A model generated the notes under the pieces. The model worked only from the letters and a program-made list of their open reading frames with translations. It was not told the DNA's origin and ran no database searches. A DNA stretch of 64,000 bases from Isochrysis galbana (lineage: Eukaryota; Haptophyta; Isochrysidales; Isochrysidaceae), in contig CM030945.1 of NCBI GenBank assembly GCA_018136815.1, positions 532,605 through 596,604 on the forward strand, read 5' to 3'. The position numbers and the translations under genes are program-made. Each line of letters starts with the position of its first letter. The first letter of the stretch is position 1. Below are positions 10,665 to 20,141 of the stretch, piece after piece.

Positions 10665-11879
10665 CGGTGCCGCCGCTGCCCGCTACCCCCTGAAAATCGC
10701 TGGAGATAAGAGAAAAGAGCGGCAAAAAGTTTTCGTTCAAACAATTCTGCGAGGCCCCTTTCCTTCCTCTCTCTCTCGGATCTGCTCTCTGGTTCGTAGA
10801 ACAAATTCAGTTTCTTACTCCAGCGCATGCAGGTCGCTATACCAGTATATTCTACTTCACGCCGGCCAACGCCCTTCTCTCCCTGCGCTCCGTACGTACC
10901 CTCGCCTTCCCCCCTCATTCTCCTTTTTCTTTGGTGTCGGGGGTGCTGCGGCCCTGGTGCGCTACCACGCTACCACGGGCCCCGTGTCGGATGCGTGTTC
11001 CGGGCAGGCCTTTTTTTTGGTTTGGAACGTGTTCTTGGTGCGCTTCCACTCCTCAGTGTGCCTCATGGTCTGATCTGTTCGTGTGTTCGTGTGCGTGCAC
11101 TGTGAGGTTCCCCGAGATACTACCTCTGGAATCGCCTCTGAGGTCTGAGGTGCGCACAAGTGTATTGAGCAGTCCGTCCCCGGGCATGTTGCATGTTGCC
11201 GGGTTGGCTGTAACTTGATACTCTATTCCTAGCCTCGTGGCCAGTGATAGAAAATCCGCGCGGGGTATCAGGTTGCCTTTGTTGTCCGCATCGCACAACC
11301 ATCTTTAAAAAGATAGGGTCATGGAGCGCGCGCCGCTCCCCTCCTCCCCTGCCGCCACCCGCGCCGCGCCGGCCGATCGGGCCGCGCCCAATGCCGCGCC
11401 GCCGAAGCGCGCGCGAGCCACTCCCAAGGCTGATCATGTGAGCAGCACGAGCCACGGCCCGTGCCACCGCCCTCAAGACCCACACCACACACCACCATGG
11501 CCACAATCCACAATGGCCACCATGGCCACACGGACCAGCTCCTCCCTCCAACCACCTGCGGCCAGCCCCAAAGTGGGCCTGGGCGCTCTTGCCGCACGAA
11601 GCTGCAGCAGGATCCACGAAGCCACACGCAGCCGCACGCAGATGCACGAAGCCGCGCGCAGCCGCACGCAGGGGCATGCAGGGCACCCAGCTGCACGCAG
11701 CCGCACGCAGCTGGTGGGCCCGCGCAGCCGGAGAGGGCCCGCAGGCGTCCACGAAGGGTTGGCAGGTCGTTCACGTAGGGTGGGGTCCGTGCGCACGAAG
11801 GTCCGCCGTTCGGGCTGGCGGAGTCGGACATCGACCAAAATTTTTTCTGCGCGTAGGGTATAAGGGGAGGCAAGGCTGA
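10665..11879. other. intergenic sequence; low-complexity block at 11580-11730
   Basis: 10665-11330 shows no secure gene. An open stretch on the - strand at about 11298-11220 (CDADNKGNLIPRADFL) vaguely recalls an EF-hand but has the wrong spacing. 11330-11870 is GC-rich, with repeated GCCGCACGCAG/CACGAAGCC words that keep several frames open without resembling a protein. Confidence 0.5.
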
Positions 11880-11884
11880 CCTAC

Positions 11885-12015
11885 AATACACTGACTACAC
11901 TACAATACTCAGAGTTCGGGTGTACTCATGAGTACGAATACTGCTCTTCGGGAGTACTAATGAGTACGAATACTCACTTCTCGGAGTATTCATGCTTTAT
12001 TCGGATACACTGAAT
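11885..12015. repeat. imperfect tandem repeat with ACTCATGAGT core
   Basis: Three degenerate copies of about 40 bases contain (T/C)GGGAGTACT(C/A)ATGAGTACGA. Each has a small palindrome (ACTCATGAGT or similar). Confidence 0.65.
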
Positions 12016-13037
12016 ACTTCGAGGTATAAAATTTCTCCTAGCGCGGCGCGAACGCGCCTAACTAAGGACGCTGAGTTTTTTTTTCTCGTATTTTCTTACA
12101 AAAAGGTAGACCGGCGGCGTTGCCCCCCCCCCCCCCTTCCCCCTCTCTTGCCACCCCTGTCGGGCGTCAAGGGGCTGTGCGGTTGTGCGACTGATGGCGC
12201 GGGCCGGTGGCCGTGGCCGTGGCCATGGTGGTGGAGGGTGAGCGTGAGCGGACGGAGTTCAACTTCTAACCGAGGCCCAAAAATAAAATTCCAAAAATAA
12301 AATTGGGAGAAGTGGGAGTGGGGACTCGGCAGCTTTTTTTCCGCGCGCTATATCAGAGGAGCCCACGCCAGCTCACCCACCCCACCTAGCCCCACCCGAG
12401 CTACAACTATAAAATACCCCTTCGTCAGACCACCATCACCCCAGAGGCTAGTATCTGTGAGTGGCGGCGTAGGATGTGCCTCGGAATGTAGGGGCACGAG
12501 GCCCCCATTGATCCCCACTTATAAAAGTAGAAGTAGGTTTAATAATGATAAAATAAAGATGAGCCCCGAAGTAGTACGCGGAGCCGGCGCCCATTCCATT
12601 CGCCCCGCCTGCGCGCTAACGCGCCGCCTGAATGCCTTCAGATGTTTTTCGTAGTGGCAGTAGCGACACTAACGCTCATTAAAATAAAGTATTAATGAGC
12701 CCCGAAACAGTACGCGGAGCCAATGTGCAACCAAACAAAACGACACGCCAAAATAGAAATTGGCTAGCCTTATCTCGAGGTAGCAGCTGACCACAACTCA
12801 CCACACTTTTCTGAATTATAGTGGAGACACAGAAACCTTGAACGAACAGCACAAGGGCAGCAATGCTTGACCCCGCCCGGACATGAAATCGAGATGGACA
12901 ATGAATTGGAGACGATCTCCGTTTTGATCGGCGACGGTGTGATGGAGACTTCACTCATCATATGTAGCTTGGGCATGGCGATGCCCGTCTTTGCGCATTG
13001 ACTAGACGTGTGGTCATGCCTGAATTAAAACACCGTG
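12016..13037. other. intergenic sequence with repeat fragments
   Basis: A C-run lies at 12123-12136. 12490-12541 is an inverted fragment of the R1 left end (reverse of CCTACTTCTACTTTTATAAG...). 12545-12590 and 12676-12721 share GAGCCCCGAA(G/A)(T/C)AGTACGCG, a direct repeat. The rest, up to the Pcf11 stop codon, has no recognisable gene. Confidence 0.55.
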
Positions 13038-15040
13038 CTATTGCGTGCATGACACGTGATGAAATTGGCCGCCGCCAGCATCAACAGCATCCTTCAGAAA
13101 CCAATCGTCATTGTCGGGATCATACGTGATGGGAATCTCCTCCCCACAATTCAAACATTCCACACGACTCGTATCGCGGGGCGCGCGCACCACCTGTACA
13201 GTGGGAGCGGCAATGAAAGACGCGGGCAATGGTGAGCATATGATTTCACAGACAGTCACTAGGAGGACTACCCGAATCTGGCAAGCGCTTACCGAATGAG
13301 GCATGGCTGCCGCCATTTTCGCATGGGAACCAAGTGCTTCTACGTCCGTTGTCGGTTTCCCAGCATCAAACGCCGAGGCCTGCTGCACCCCGGCTTGTCG
13401 TATTGGGCTTGCGGCAACCCAATCGTCCAGCCCGCTCAGCCAACGACGAGACAACGGGGGCGCCCCTTTCGCTATAGCTTGCGACGAGCCACCTTTGTAA
13501 TGATGTGCCATGTGTTGAGAGAAGTCTTCACGGCTGTTTGGACCAAAGCATAAACCACAAACCGAGCATTGTTGGCGATGAGGATTGTACAACTCATGTA
13601 GAGCAGAAGTTATGGTTCTATCCATGCTCGTTGCAGCATTGATTCCGCTCATCGCACATGAGGGACCAGCCCCTATGTTGACGCCACCTAGTCCACCACC
13701 TAACGTTCCAACCGGCATGCTACTCAATCCAGCTAGCGTGCCAGCACAACCGCCGTTCAAACTGGCCAGTGTTCCACCAGGCCGGCTGAGCATTCCACCA
13801 GTCGGCATATTCAACCCAGCAGATGATTGAGGACCAGCCGGACAGCCATAAGGTTGTGCTCCCGCACCAGAGGGCAATGAATGGTGTGCTGCTGTTTGCA
13901 GAACTGGTGGGGGCGGGGGTGGTACGCTAGGTGTTGATGATGTGCCCCTCGAGGGTGTGATATAGCCAGCAGCGGCAAGATCATTCAAAAGTCTCGACAC
14001 GTCCACAGCAGCGGGCGAAGGAGCAGCAGGCTCGCTACCAGAAGAGCAGCAGCTCGTCAATGCGTAGCGAGGCAGCTGCGCAGCTTCACAAAGCGCGTCA
14101 CCGGACTGACTAGGGGGAGGAGCACAAGCAGATAGCAATGCCGGCGGCGGCGGCGGCAGTCTTTGCGACAGCAGTTGCTGGGTAGGGATCGGCAGGGCGG
14201 CTGTTTCTGGCGGAATGGGGATGCCCTCCTCTTGAAGTTGCCGGAGGGCCGAGTTGTAGGTATTGGTCAACAATGCCAACTGATTGACGATATGGTCATG
14301 CTCGGGAGAACCCGTGGTCGTCTCCCTGAGAAGCCCTTCGTTCAGATTGATAGCTTGAGCCACAAACTTGAGCAGTTGTGTATCTGGCGGCAGCCCCGCC
14401 GATGAATGAGCATTGATCTGAATAGAGGCGCAGGGAGGGCGAGGGGCTGGGAATAATCCAAGCTCGATGAGCAGTCCAGCATGCAGGTTGATCAGTGCAA
14501 GTGACAGCATACCCTCATCATAAGGCGTTTCAGCTCCGTCTTTACAGCATCTGTCGGGGCGTCGTGGCGCGCACGCTTCGGTGCGGGTGGAGCAGCCGGC
14601 TGTGACCCGGCATTATCTCTCAGGACCGGCACCTCGCCGATTTCCGCTGAGCTGAACCGCGCTGCAACGCGTGCGAGGACCTCTGCAGGGAAGACACCTG
14701 TCCATGTCTTCAAAAGCTTGTGCATAGAGGCACGGACCTTGGGGTCGCTCGCAACAAATGCGTCACCGATGGTGTCAGGTAACCTAGGCGCGAAGTGTCG
14801 GAGGTAATCGCGCCTCACGTTCTTCGAGATAGAGTCGAGCAGGTAGATGACTGGCAGCTTTTGACTGGGAGGCGCCGACGCAATCTTGTCGAGCACCACG
14901 CGAGCGATGGTTGCACTGAAGTTGATTGACTCGTCAGCGATCATGGTAAGCGCGCTGATGATAGGCCTGGAGTTGAAGGTTAGATCCGACAGCTCAAGCG
15001 AGTACGAGGAGGCCACCTCCTCCTCCGCGGGCGAGGGCAT
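13038..15040 (-). CDS. PCF11: Pcf11-like pre-mRNA cleavage complex II protein
   Basis: Exons 15040-14513, 14417-13293 and 13193-13038 give 602 residues. Residues 8-135 form a CID domain (LTFNSRPIISALTMIADES, VIYLLDSISKNVRRDY, KLLKTWTGVF), which binds the phosphorylated C-terminal tail of RNA polymerase II. A Pro/Ser/Gly-rich middle follows. Then comes a zinc finger (QQCSVCGLCF ... HMAHHYK) and RRWLSGLDDWV, and at the C-terminus VECLNCGEEI ... DDWFLKDAV ... FHHVSC, a second zinc motif. This order is that of Pcf11, a factor in mRNA 3'-end cleavage and transcription termination. Intron 1 has donor GTATGC, a CACTGAT branch-like site and acceptor ATTCAG. Intron 2 (13292-13194, GTAAGC to TACAG) is 99 bases with no stop, so retention would also leave the frame open. 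ATG at 15040 is preferred over an upstream TTG. Confidence 0.92.
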
Positions 15041-15176
15041 CAGCGGCTTGCGCTTCTCCTCCTCGCGCCTCGGCGCGCGCCGCTCACCGCTCACTCCCCC
15101 TCCACGCACGGGATGGATAGATTGTCTTGTAAAGAGCAAACTCGTGAAGTTTCCTAGTTCCTAAACTTGCGGGGAG
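15041..15176. promoter_or_regulatory. 5' flank of the Pcf11-like gene
   Basis: Short stretch between the Pcf11 ATG and a small inverted-repeat element. The promoter presumably lies here, but no recognisable motif was seen. Confidence 0.3.
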
Positions 15177-15314
15177 CCTAGATGGGAAATACATAGTTAC
15201 CGTGTTACCGTATTTGGCCGGAGGCCAAATATATATGTATTTGGCTGTATTTCAAATAGCATATAGTATTTGCAGGCCCCAGCACCAGCACCAGCACCGT
15301 ATTTCCCATCTAGG
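15177..15314. mobile_element. 138-bp MITE-like element
   Basis: Perfect 16-bp terminal inverted repeats, CCTAGATGGGAAATAC at 15177-15192 and its reverse complement at 15299-15314, enclose AT-rich sequence with GTATTTGGC words. It has no coding capacity, as expected for a non-autonomous DNA element. Confidence 0.75.
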
Positions 15315-15332
15315 GCGGGGAACACTCACTAT

Positions 15333-16766
15333 TAGGGCGGTCACACAGTTTACAGTTTTATGACTACTAGAATGTGGGGGACTGCATTTTTTGACCGTTC
15401 TCCAAAGCCCAAGAAAAACTCCTTGGGGGCTTACCTGCCTACACGAAAATTTTCCCGAGGAAAATGGTGGGTTTTACCGCCCCCCTCGCCGCCGATACAT
15501 TATTACTAATGTACATTACGACGGTATAGATATAGAGTTTATAGTTTATAGTTTTCTCAGCAGAAGTCAGAAGAATCAATACTAATAAGAATAATGGAGA
15601 GATACACCACGCTGAGCAAAGCACTACTATCTACTATTCGCACACGACACCGACTCGGCAAGAACCGCCCAGGCGGGCATGGGAAGACAACCCAAGAAAA
15701 GGACAGGCATAAATAATAAATAAGCGACTTGAGACTTGAGATAGGGCGGTCAATAGAGCTGCTTAACGTTAAGCGCTGAACACTGTTCAGATTCTGAACA
15801 AGAACAACACTTAGCAACAAGCCTCTGAGCCGAACAAGAACAACAACGAGCAGTTGAACAAGAACAAAAAGAACACGAAGCGGCGACTGAACACTATGAA
15901 CAGTGTTGAACACAGTTGCCGGTGTCGAGTGTCTATCTAGCTAGCAATGTGCACACACCGTAGGCTTCGGCTTCGCCTGCGGCGGGCCTCTCATTATATT
16001 AAAAAGTGGCTCTCTCTCTCTCTCTAGCTATATATTTTAAAACAACTGAGCGTTAGTACCACTGCTCCCACTAACTAGCCCGGTACCAACACGATCTGTT
16101 GCTGCTGGAGCGCGTGAAGGAGGGTCGACATTTTTGACCGTGAGCGGAAAGCCCCGGCGAAAGCGGCTCGGAGGGTCTCCCCGCCTTTTCAGAATCCTCG
16201 TCCAAAAAGACGGTGCGAAGTCCCGTCGGACCCCCCCCCCCTTGCACACGCTCTGGCGGCTCACACGAGCCGAACTGGACGTCGCTCCCACTGAGAGATG
16301 TGTTTCTTTAGCTTTAGCCTAAAAGGTGCCTACACACCTCTTAAATTAGGGGTCCGACGCCCCATATTGCCTATAAAGCAAATTTCAAACCCTGGTGCCG
16401 CAGATGCCAGCTGGGGCGAGGTGGAGGGCGCAGGCGACGCGGTGCACCCGCGCAGGGCTCTGTACTGCATGTACGGGGGTAACTGTGCCCGGGGAACGCA
16501 GGCGCGCGTCGCACAGCGCGACCTCTGGTGCTCTGGTGCTCTTTTGTGGTCGACGTCGATTTCGCACGAGTGCGAAGACGTTTTTGGGTCTGTGTGTTGA
16601 AATGGCGTCGAAATTGTGCATATTTCTTACTAGGTTCTGCCTAATATACCCATTACCAGTAGCATACCCTAAGATTTCGTGACAAAACCTCAATCCTCAA
16701 TCTTGACTTGTGACTTGGTGAATTTTCACCCTTAGAAGTTAAAAGCCCTGTTTGACCGCCCTAACA
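15333..16766. mobile_element. element bounded by TAGGGCGGTCA inverted ends
   Basis: The left end TAGGGCGGTCACACAGTTT and right end CCTGTTTGACCGCCCTA (16750-16766) are inverted copies of a terminus also seen at 1729, 33215 and 42076. The interior is clearly AT-richer than the surrounding genes. It has no long open frame with a recognisable domain, so it is a non-autonomous or decayed DNA element, or a nest of several. An internal TAGGGCGGTCAA at about 15743 suggests one copy inside another. 16040-16100 holds an inverted fragment of the R1 right end (GCGTTAGTACCACTGCTCCC). Confidence 0.6.
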
Positions 16767-16819
16767 GTCTCGTTGCTCTGAGCATTATTCATTATTTGCT
16801 CCTCCCAACGGTCTACTGT

Positions 16820-17432
16820 TCAACATCCCAGGGGGTCCAGAGCCTAGATGTTAAACACGGTGGGTCGGGTCTAGAAACACACCAAAAACAGCTGTTTTTG
16901 GCTTTTTTGTTTTTTGGAAACACGGTGAAACACAGTACCGAAAACAGCGGGTCATATACATATATAGTGTATTATACATATATACATATTATATATTTAT
17001 ATATCCATCTCCCGTAGCCCGTAGGCTCACAGCTCACAGCTACCGGTAGTTCCTATGGGAGTGTAATTGTAATTGTAACTGTCAAGCATGATTATGATTG
17101 ATGATTGATTGTCTTGCATCCACCTAGGTGGTAGTGGTAGGTGGTAGGTGGTGGTAGTACCAGTGGTAGCTAGTGGTGTAGTGGTGCAGGTGGCAGGTGG
17201 GAGGCCAGGCAATCAGGTGGCGGGATTGATTATGCTATGGCTATGGCCTCGCTCGCACGCTCACTCACCGCGCGCGCGCAGCGCGCAACCCTCTGCCCTC
17301 TGTTCCGGACATGGGGGTCTCCTAGAAACACGGTGAAAAACACTGTTTTTGACTTCCGTAGAAACACACTGTTCCTGTGTTTAACATCTAGGGTCCAGAG
17401 CCGCGTGCGCGGCTAGGATGTTATGAATTTTA
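16820..17432. mobile_element. inverted-repeat element rich in AAACACGGTG motifs
   Basis: The left part (GTCCAGAGCCTAGATGTTAAAC, about 16830-16860, then AAACAGCTGTTTTTGG) is mirrored on the right by AACACTGTTTTTGAC and GTGTTTAACATCTAGGGTCCAGAGC (about 17334-17400). The arms are imperfect and about 100 bases long. The middle holds a TATATA microsatellite (16957-17005) and GGTGGTAG repeats (17125-17215). No protein was recognised. Confidence 0.55.
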
Positions 17433-17503
17433 ATTTCTTACTCCACTCCCAGTCACACAACAACATCCACAGCCTAGGGGTGTAATACAAGAATACGAAT
17501 TCA

Positions 17504-18426
17504 GAAAAAACCTACTTTTATAAGTGGGGGTCAATGGGGGCCTCGCGCCCCCCTCTCTCCATCGCGGACACCCCCCGGGGTGGGCCCGTACAATCAACCC
17601 CAGCCCCTGCCCTTTGGCAGGGGCTGGGCAATCAACACTCTGGCCCAGACCCCTAGTGGGCGCGGGCCGAGACTCGCACTCCCACGCCCAGCATGGGCCT
17701 GCCCTCGAGCTGACTCCCCCCCCTCCCCTGGTCGCCAGGCATACAGAGGCCACTGGGAGGCTCCAATGGCCAGCGTGGCAAGCGTGGGAGAGGCAGGGGG
17801 GCCAGGGGCTGAGCCCCAGCCTCCACTGCCCCCTGAGCTGCCCTTGCTGGCCCTCTGGGAGCCCCCAAAGGCCCTCTGAGAGCAGGCCGTGGCGCGCCGC
17901 ATGGCGACGCGCCGCAGGGAGAGGGGCGGAGGAGAATGGAGAGAGGGAGAGGGGGGAATTTGCGTCCCCCCCGATGGAGTGCGGTAAGAAACGGGCCCCG
18001 TTTGCGCTAGCAAACGGGCGAAGGGGGGCGGCTGGCGACAGGAGGGGCGAGAGGAAGGGAGTGGCTCAAGACGCCCCTGTGGCAGGTATCGGGGGGCGCA
18101 GTCATTTATTTCTTCGAGGACTGCTCGCGGCGCGAGCTGTAAGGGCCGTTCTGCTTCACGACGAGAGGTCCCTCCCCCCCCCCCGGTGTTTTTCCCCGGA
18201 GAGTCGGCCGGCGTCGACCGGTCCGCCTCAATGGGTTTTCCCTCATTGTAACTTGTGGGGAGTTATAATGGGTGCCGGGGGTTTGCGAGGGGGGAGATTT
18301 GAAGGGATGCATATGTGTATGTGTCTGTGCCATCACTTCAAGGCGTGCGGGCAAGTGCGCTGAGGGGTGTCGTGATAGTACCGGGCTAGTGGGAGTAGTG
18401 GTACTAACGCTCAGTTGTTTTATTAT
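17504..18426 (+). mobile_element. R1 repeat, full copy 1, with 18-bp target-site duplication
   Basis: About 920 bases, nearly identical to 39827-40751. It is flanked by exact direct repeats TACAAGAATACGAATTCA at 17486-17503 and 18427-18444, a target-site duplication of the length typical of target-primed retroposition. It starts AAAACCTACTTTTATAAGTG and ends GCTCAGTTGTTTTATTAT. A 279-codon open frame exists here, but the second copy has an extra G near 40119 that breaks it, so I regard the repeat as non-coding (SINE-like or a non-autonomous LINE derivative). Confidence 0.85.
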
Positions 18427-18444
18427 TACAAGAATACGAATTCA

Positions 18445-18704
18445 AGAATGGCAATGTGTCTGACGCTGAATTCCGAATTCAAGAAGTGCGCGCCGGCGGC
18501 GCGCCGGGGGCCGCCCCGGAGAGGCGCGGCGGCGAGAGGCGCGCCGCAGGTCGTGCTGCGTTGCTGCGTTACATGTATTTTATTGTTTGATTCCCCACTT
18601 TCGCAATTTAGATTTTACATCTTTAACTGCTTCTTGTGCCTCTTGTCTCTTGTACACCCACACATTCATTCATTCATCTCCCCCCCCCCCCCCTTCCCCA
18701 CCAC
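18445..18704. other. intergenic sequence between R1 and the hAT remnant
   Basis: It contains a GC-rich palindromic patch (GCGCGCCGGCGGCGCGCCGG) near 18487 and a C-run at about 18682. No gene was seen. Confidence 0.5.
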
Positions 18705-19866
18705 CCCACCCTGGGCGGGAGTGGTTGAGAGCCACGACCTCTCGAAGCTTAGCTCGAGCCCAGCGTGCCTTGCCCCAAAAGCGGTTGAGGACCTTGTTCA
18801 CTTTGGCAATGATGGCTTCCACCTAATGCACAAAGCACAAGCAATGAGTAGTGAGGTGTGAGGTGGCACGACGGCACCAACCAAGCGAGAATGAGAGCGT
18901 TCGGGTCCTAGGGTGCGACGGCGTGTAGCACCGTCATTTAGCACGCGAGCGCTCGCGTGTTGCATTCACTACTCACCTCAGACAACTTGCCTAGATCAGA
19001 CAAATAAAGATTGAGTACATGCGGACCGCAACATGTAGCAGTGATCCAGGGCTTGTTGGTCTCGACGATTGCCCATGCAGCCTTCTGCACGGAGGCACAG
19101 TTGGATGATGTTCGTGCACCCTATCTCCTCGATGTGCTTTTCCAGAGTCGCAGCCACCTCCGTGGCATTCTCAAAGTCCATGCTCGTGAGCTTGCGCGTC
19201 CCCTCGAACAATGTCGTCTTGCAGACACCCACTAGCACATTGATCAAGTGGGTGGAGCTCACGTCGTCCCAGCCGTCTGATATCAGCGTGCCACCCCACT
19301 TCATGACGTTCTTACGGATGGGCGCCTCCCACGCACGCAAGCGCTCTGTCGTGCGCTGCAGAACGTCGTCCATGAGTCTCGCCCGGGTTGGAGGTACATA
19401 TGAAGAAGGCGCGGACTTGATGGCGGCGATGGCCTTCTTGAAGAGTGGCTTCTCGATGACCTTGGCGGGGATGTTGAGGCCGTAGAACATTTCGGCGATC
19501 GCATCGTCAACTTCCAAAGCAGTCGCCGCCGCCAGGCTGGCCGCGATTCCCTGCTGTTTGAATTTTGGCTTCGCTGAATCCTCGTCCATGATGGCTTGCC
19601 TCTTGTGCTTCGCCTCGAGCTTTCCTACGGAGTCGAGCAGCACTTCATCTACAGCCTTTGCCCTCTTCAGTTCATCGGCTGAGGGTGAGCTCGTCCTTCA
19701 GCTCGCAGAACGCGACCGAGTCGCAAGGGCACTTGTGCATGATGTGCTGCTTGATGCGACTAGATCCAGCAGAGAACTCGTCCCCACAATTGACGCAGCG
19801 GACCCTCGGCGTCGTGTCGTGCTCACCAATGACGATGACCGTGTTCCAGATCTTGCCCTTCTGCAT
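18705..19866 (-). pseudogene. hAT-family transposase remnant (BED finger, DUF659-like)
   Basis: Read on the - strand, 19866-19672 encodes a BED-type zinc finger (VRCVNCGDEFSAGSSRIKQH followed by C). A frame change near 19680 leads to AKHKRQAIMDED and a DUF659-like segment (MFYGLNIPAKVIEKPLFKKA ... GGTLISDGWDDVSSTHLINV). A second frame change near 19100 is needed to reach ITATCCGPHVLNLYLSDLGK, which resembles the hAT CxxH region. A donor GTGAGT at 18976 and acceptor ATTAG before 18822 lead to a short exon (NKVLNRFWGKARWARAKLRE). Sequence then stops resembling a transposase near the C-run at 18700, so the C-terminal dimerisation part is missing. hAT enzymes cut and paste DNA with 8-bp target duplications. 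The copy looks dead: two frame changes and truncation. One frame change could instead be an unrecognised intron. Confidence 0.75.
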
Positions 19867-20141
19867 CGGAGGCTTGATGGCCGCTCGGCGCGACTTCGTG
19901 CCGCCCCTCTCTCCCTCAATCGGATGTTTTGTTGTAATAAAACGAGCAATACGCGTCTTTGTTTTCTTTGAAGGGGGGGGGGGGGGGGGGGGGGGCGAGC
20001 GGTGAGCGCAGCGCGGGAGAGCGCGCGAGGCGAGCGGGTGACGAGCGCAGCGTGTGTGCGCGGCCGAGGGGCAAGGTAAGGGTGGGGTGGGTGGGGATCG
20101 GGGGCGAGGGGGAGTAGGCGGGGGGGAAGGGGGGAAGCGGC
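19867..20141. promoter_or_regulatory. 5' flank of the BRCT gene with a long G-run
   Basis: It lies between the start of the hAT remnant and the BRCT gene. A G-run of more than 20 bases begins at about 19973, followed by GAGCG-rich and GGTGGG-rich sequence. The BRCT gene promoter should lie here, but no TATA box is evident. Confidence 0.4.

Noticed and set aside
11220-11298. EF-hand-like DADNKGNLIPRADF on the - strand
   Set aside because: The acidic residue expected at loop position 12 is displaced by one. No partner hand or supporting exon was found.
11319-11863. Ala/Arg/Thr-rich frame with GCCGCACGCAG repeats
   Set aside because: Low-complexity repeat. Open in several frames, with no domain.
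17524-18363. 279-codon open frame in R1 copy 1
   Set aside because: It is broken by an indel in the nearly identical copy at 39827-40751 and has no recognisable domain.
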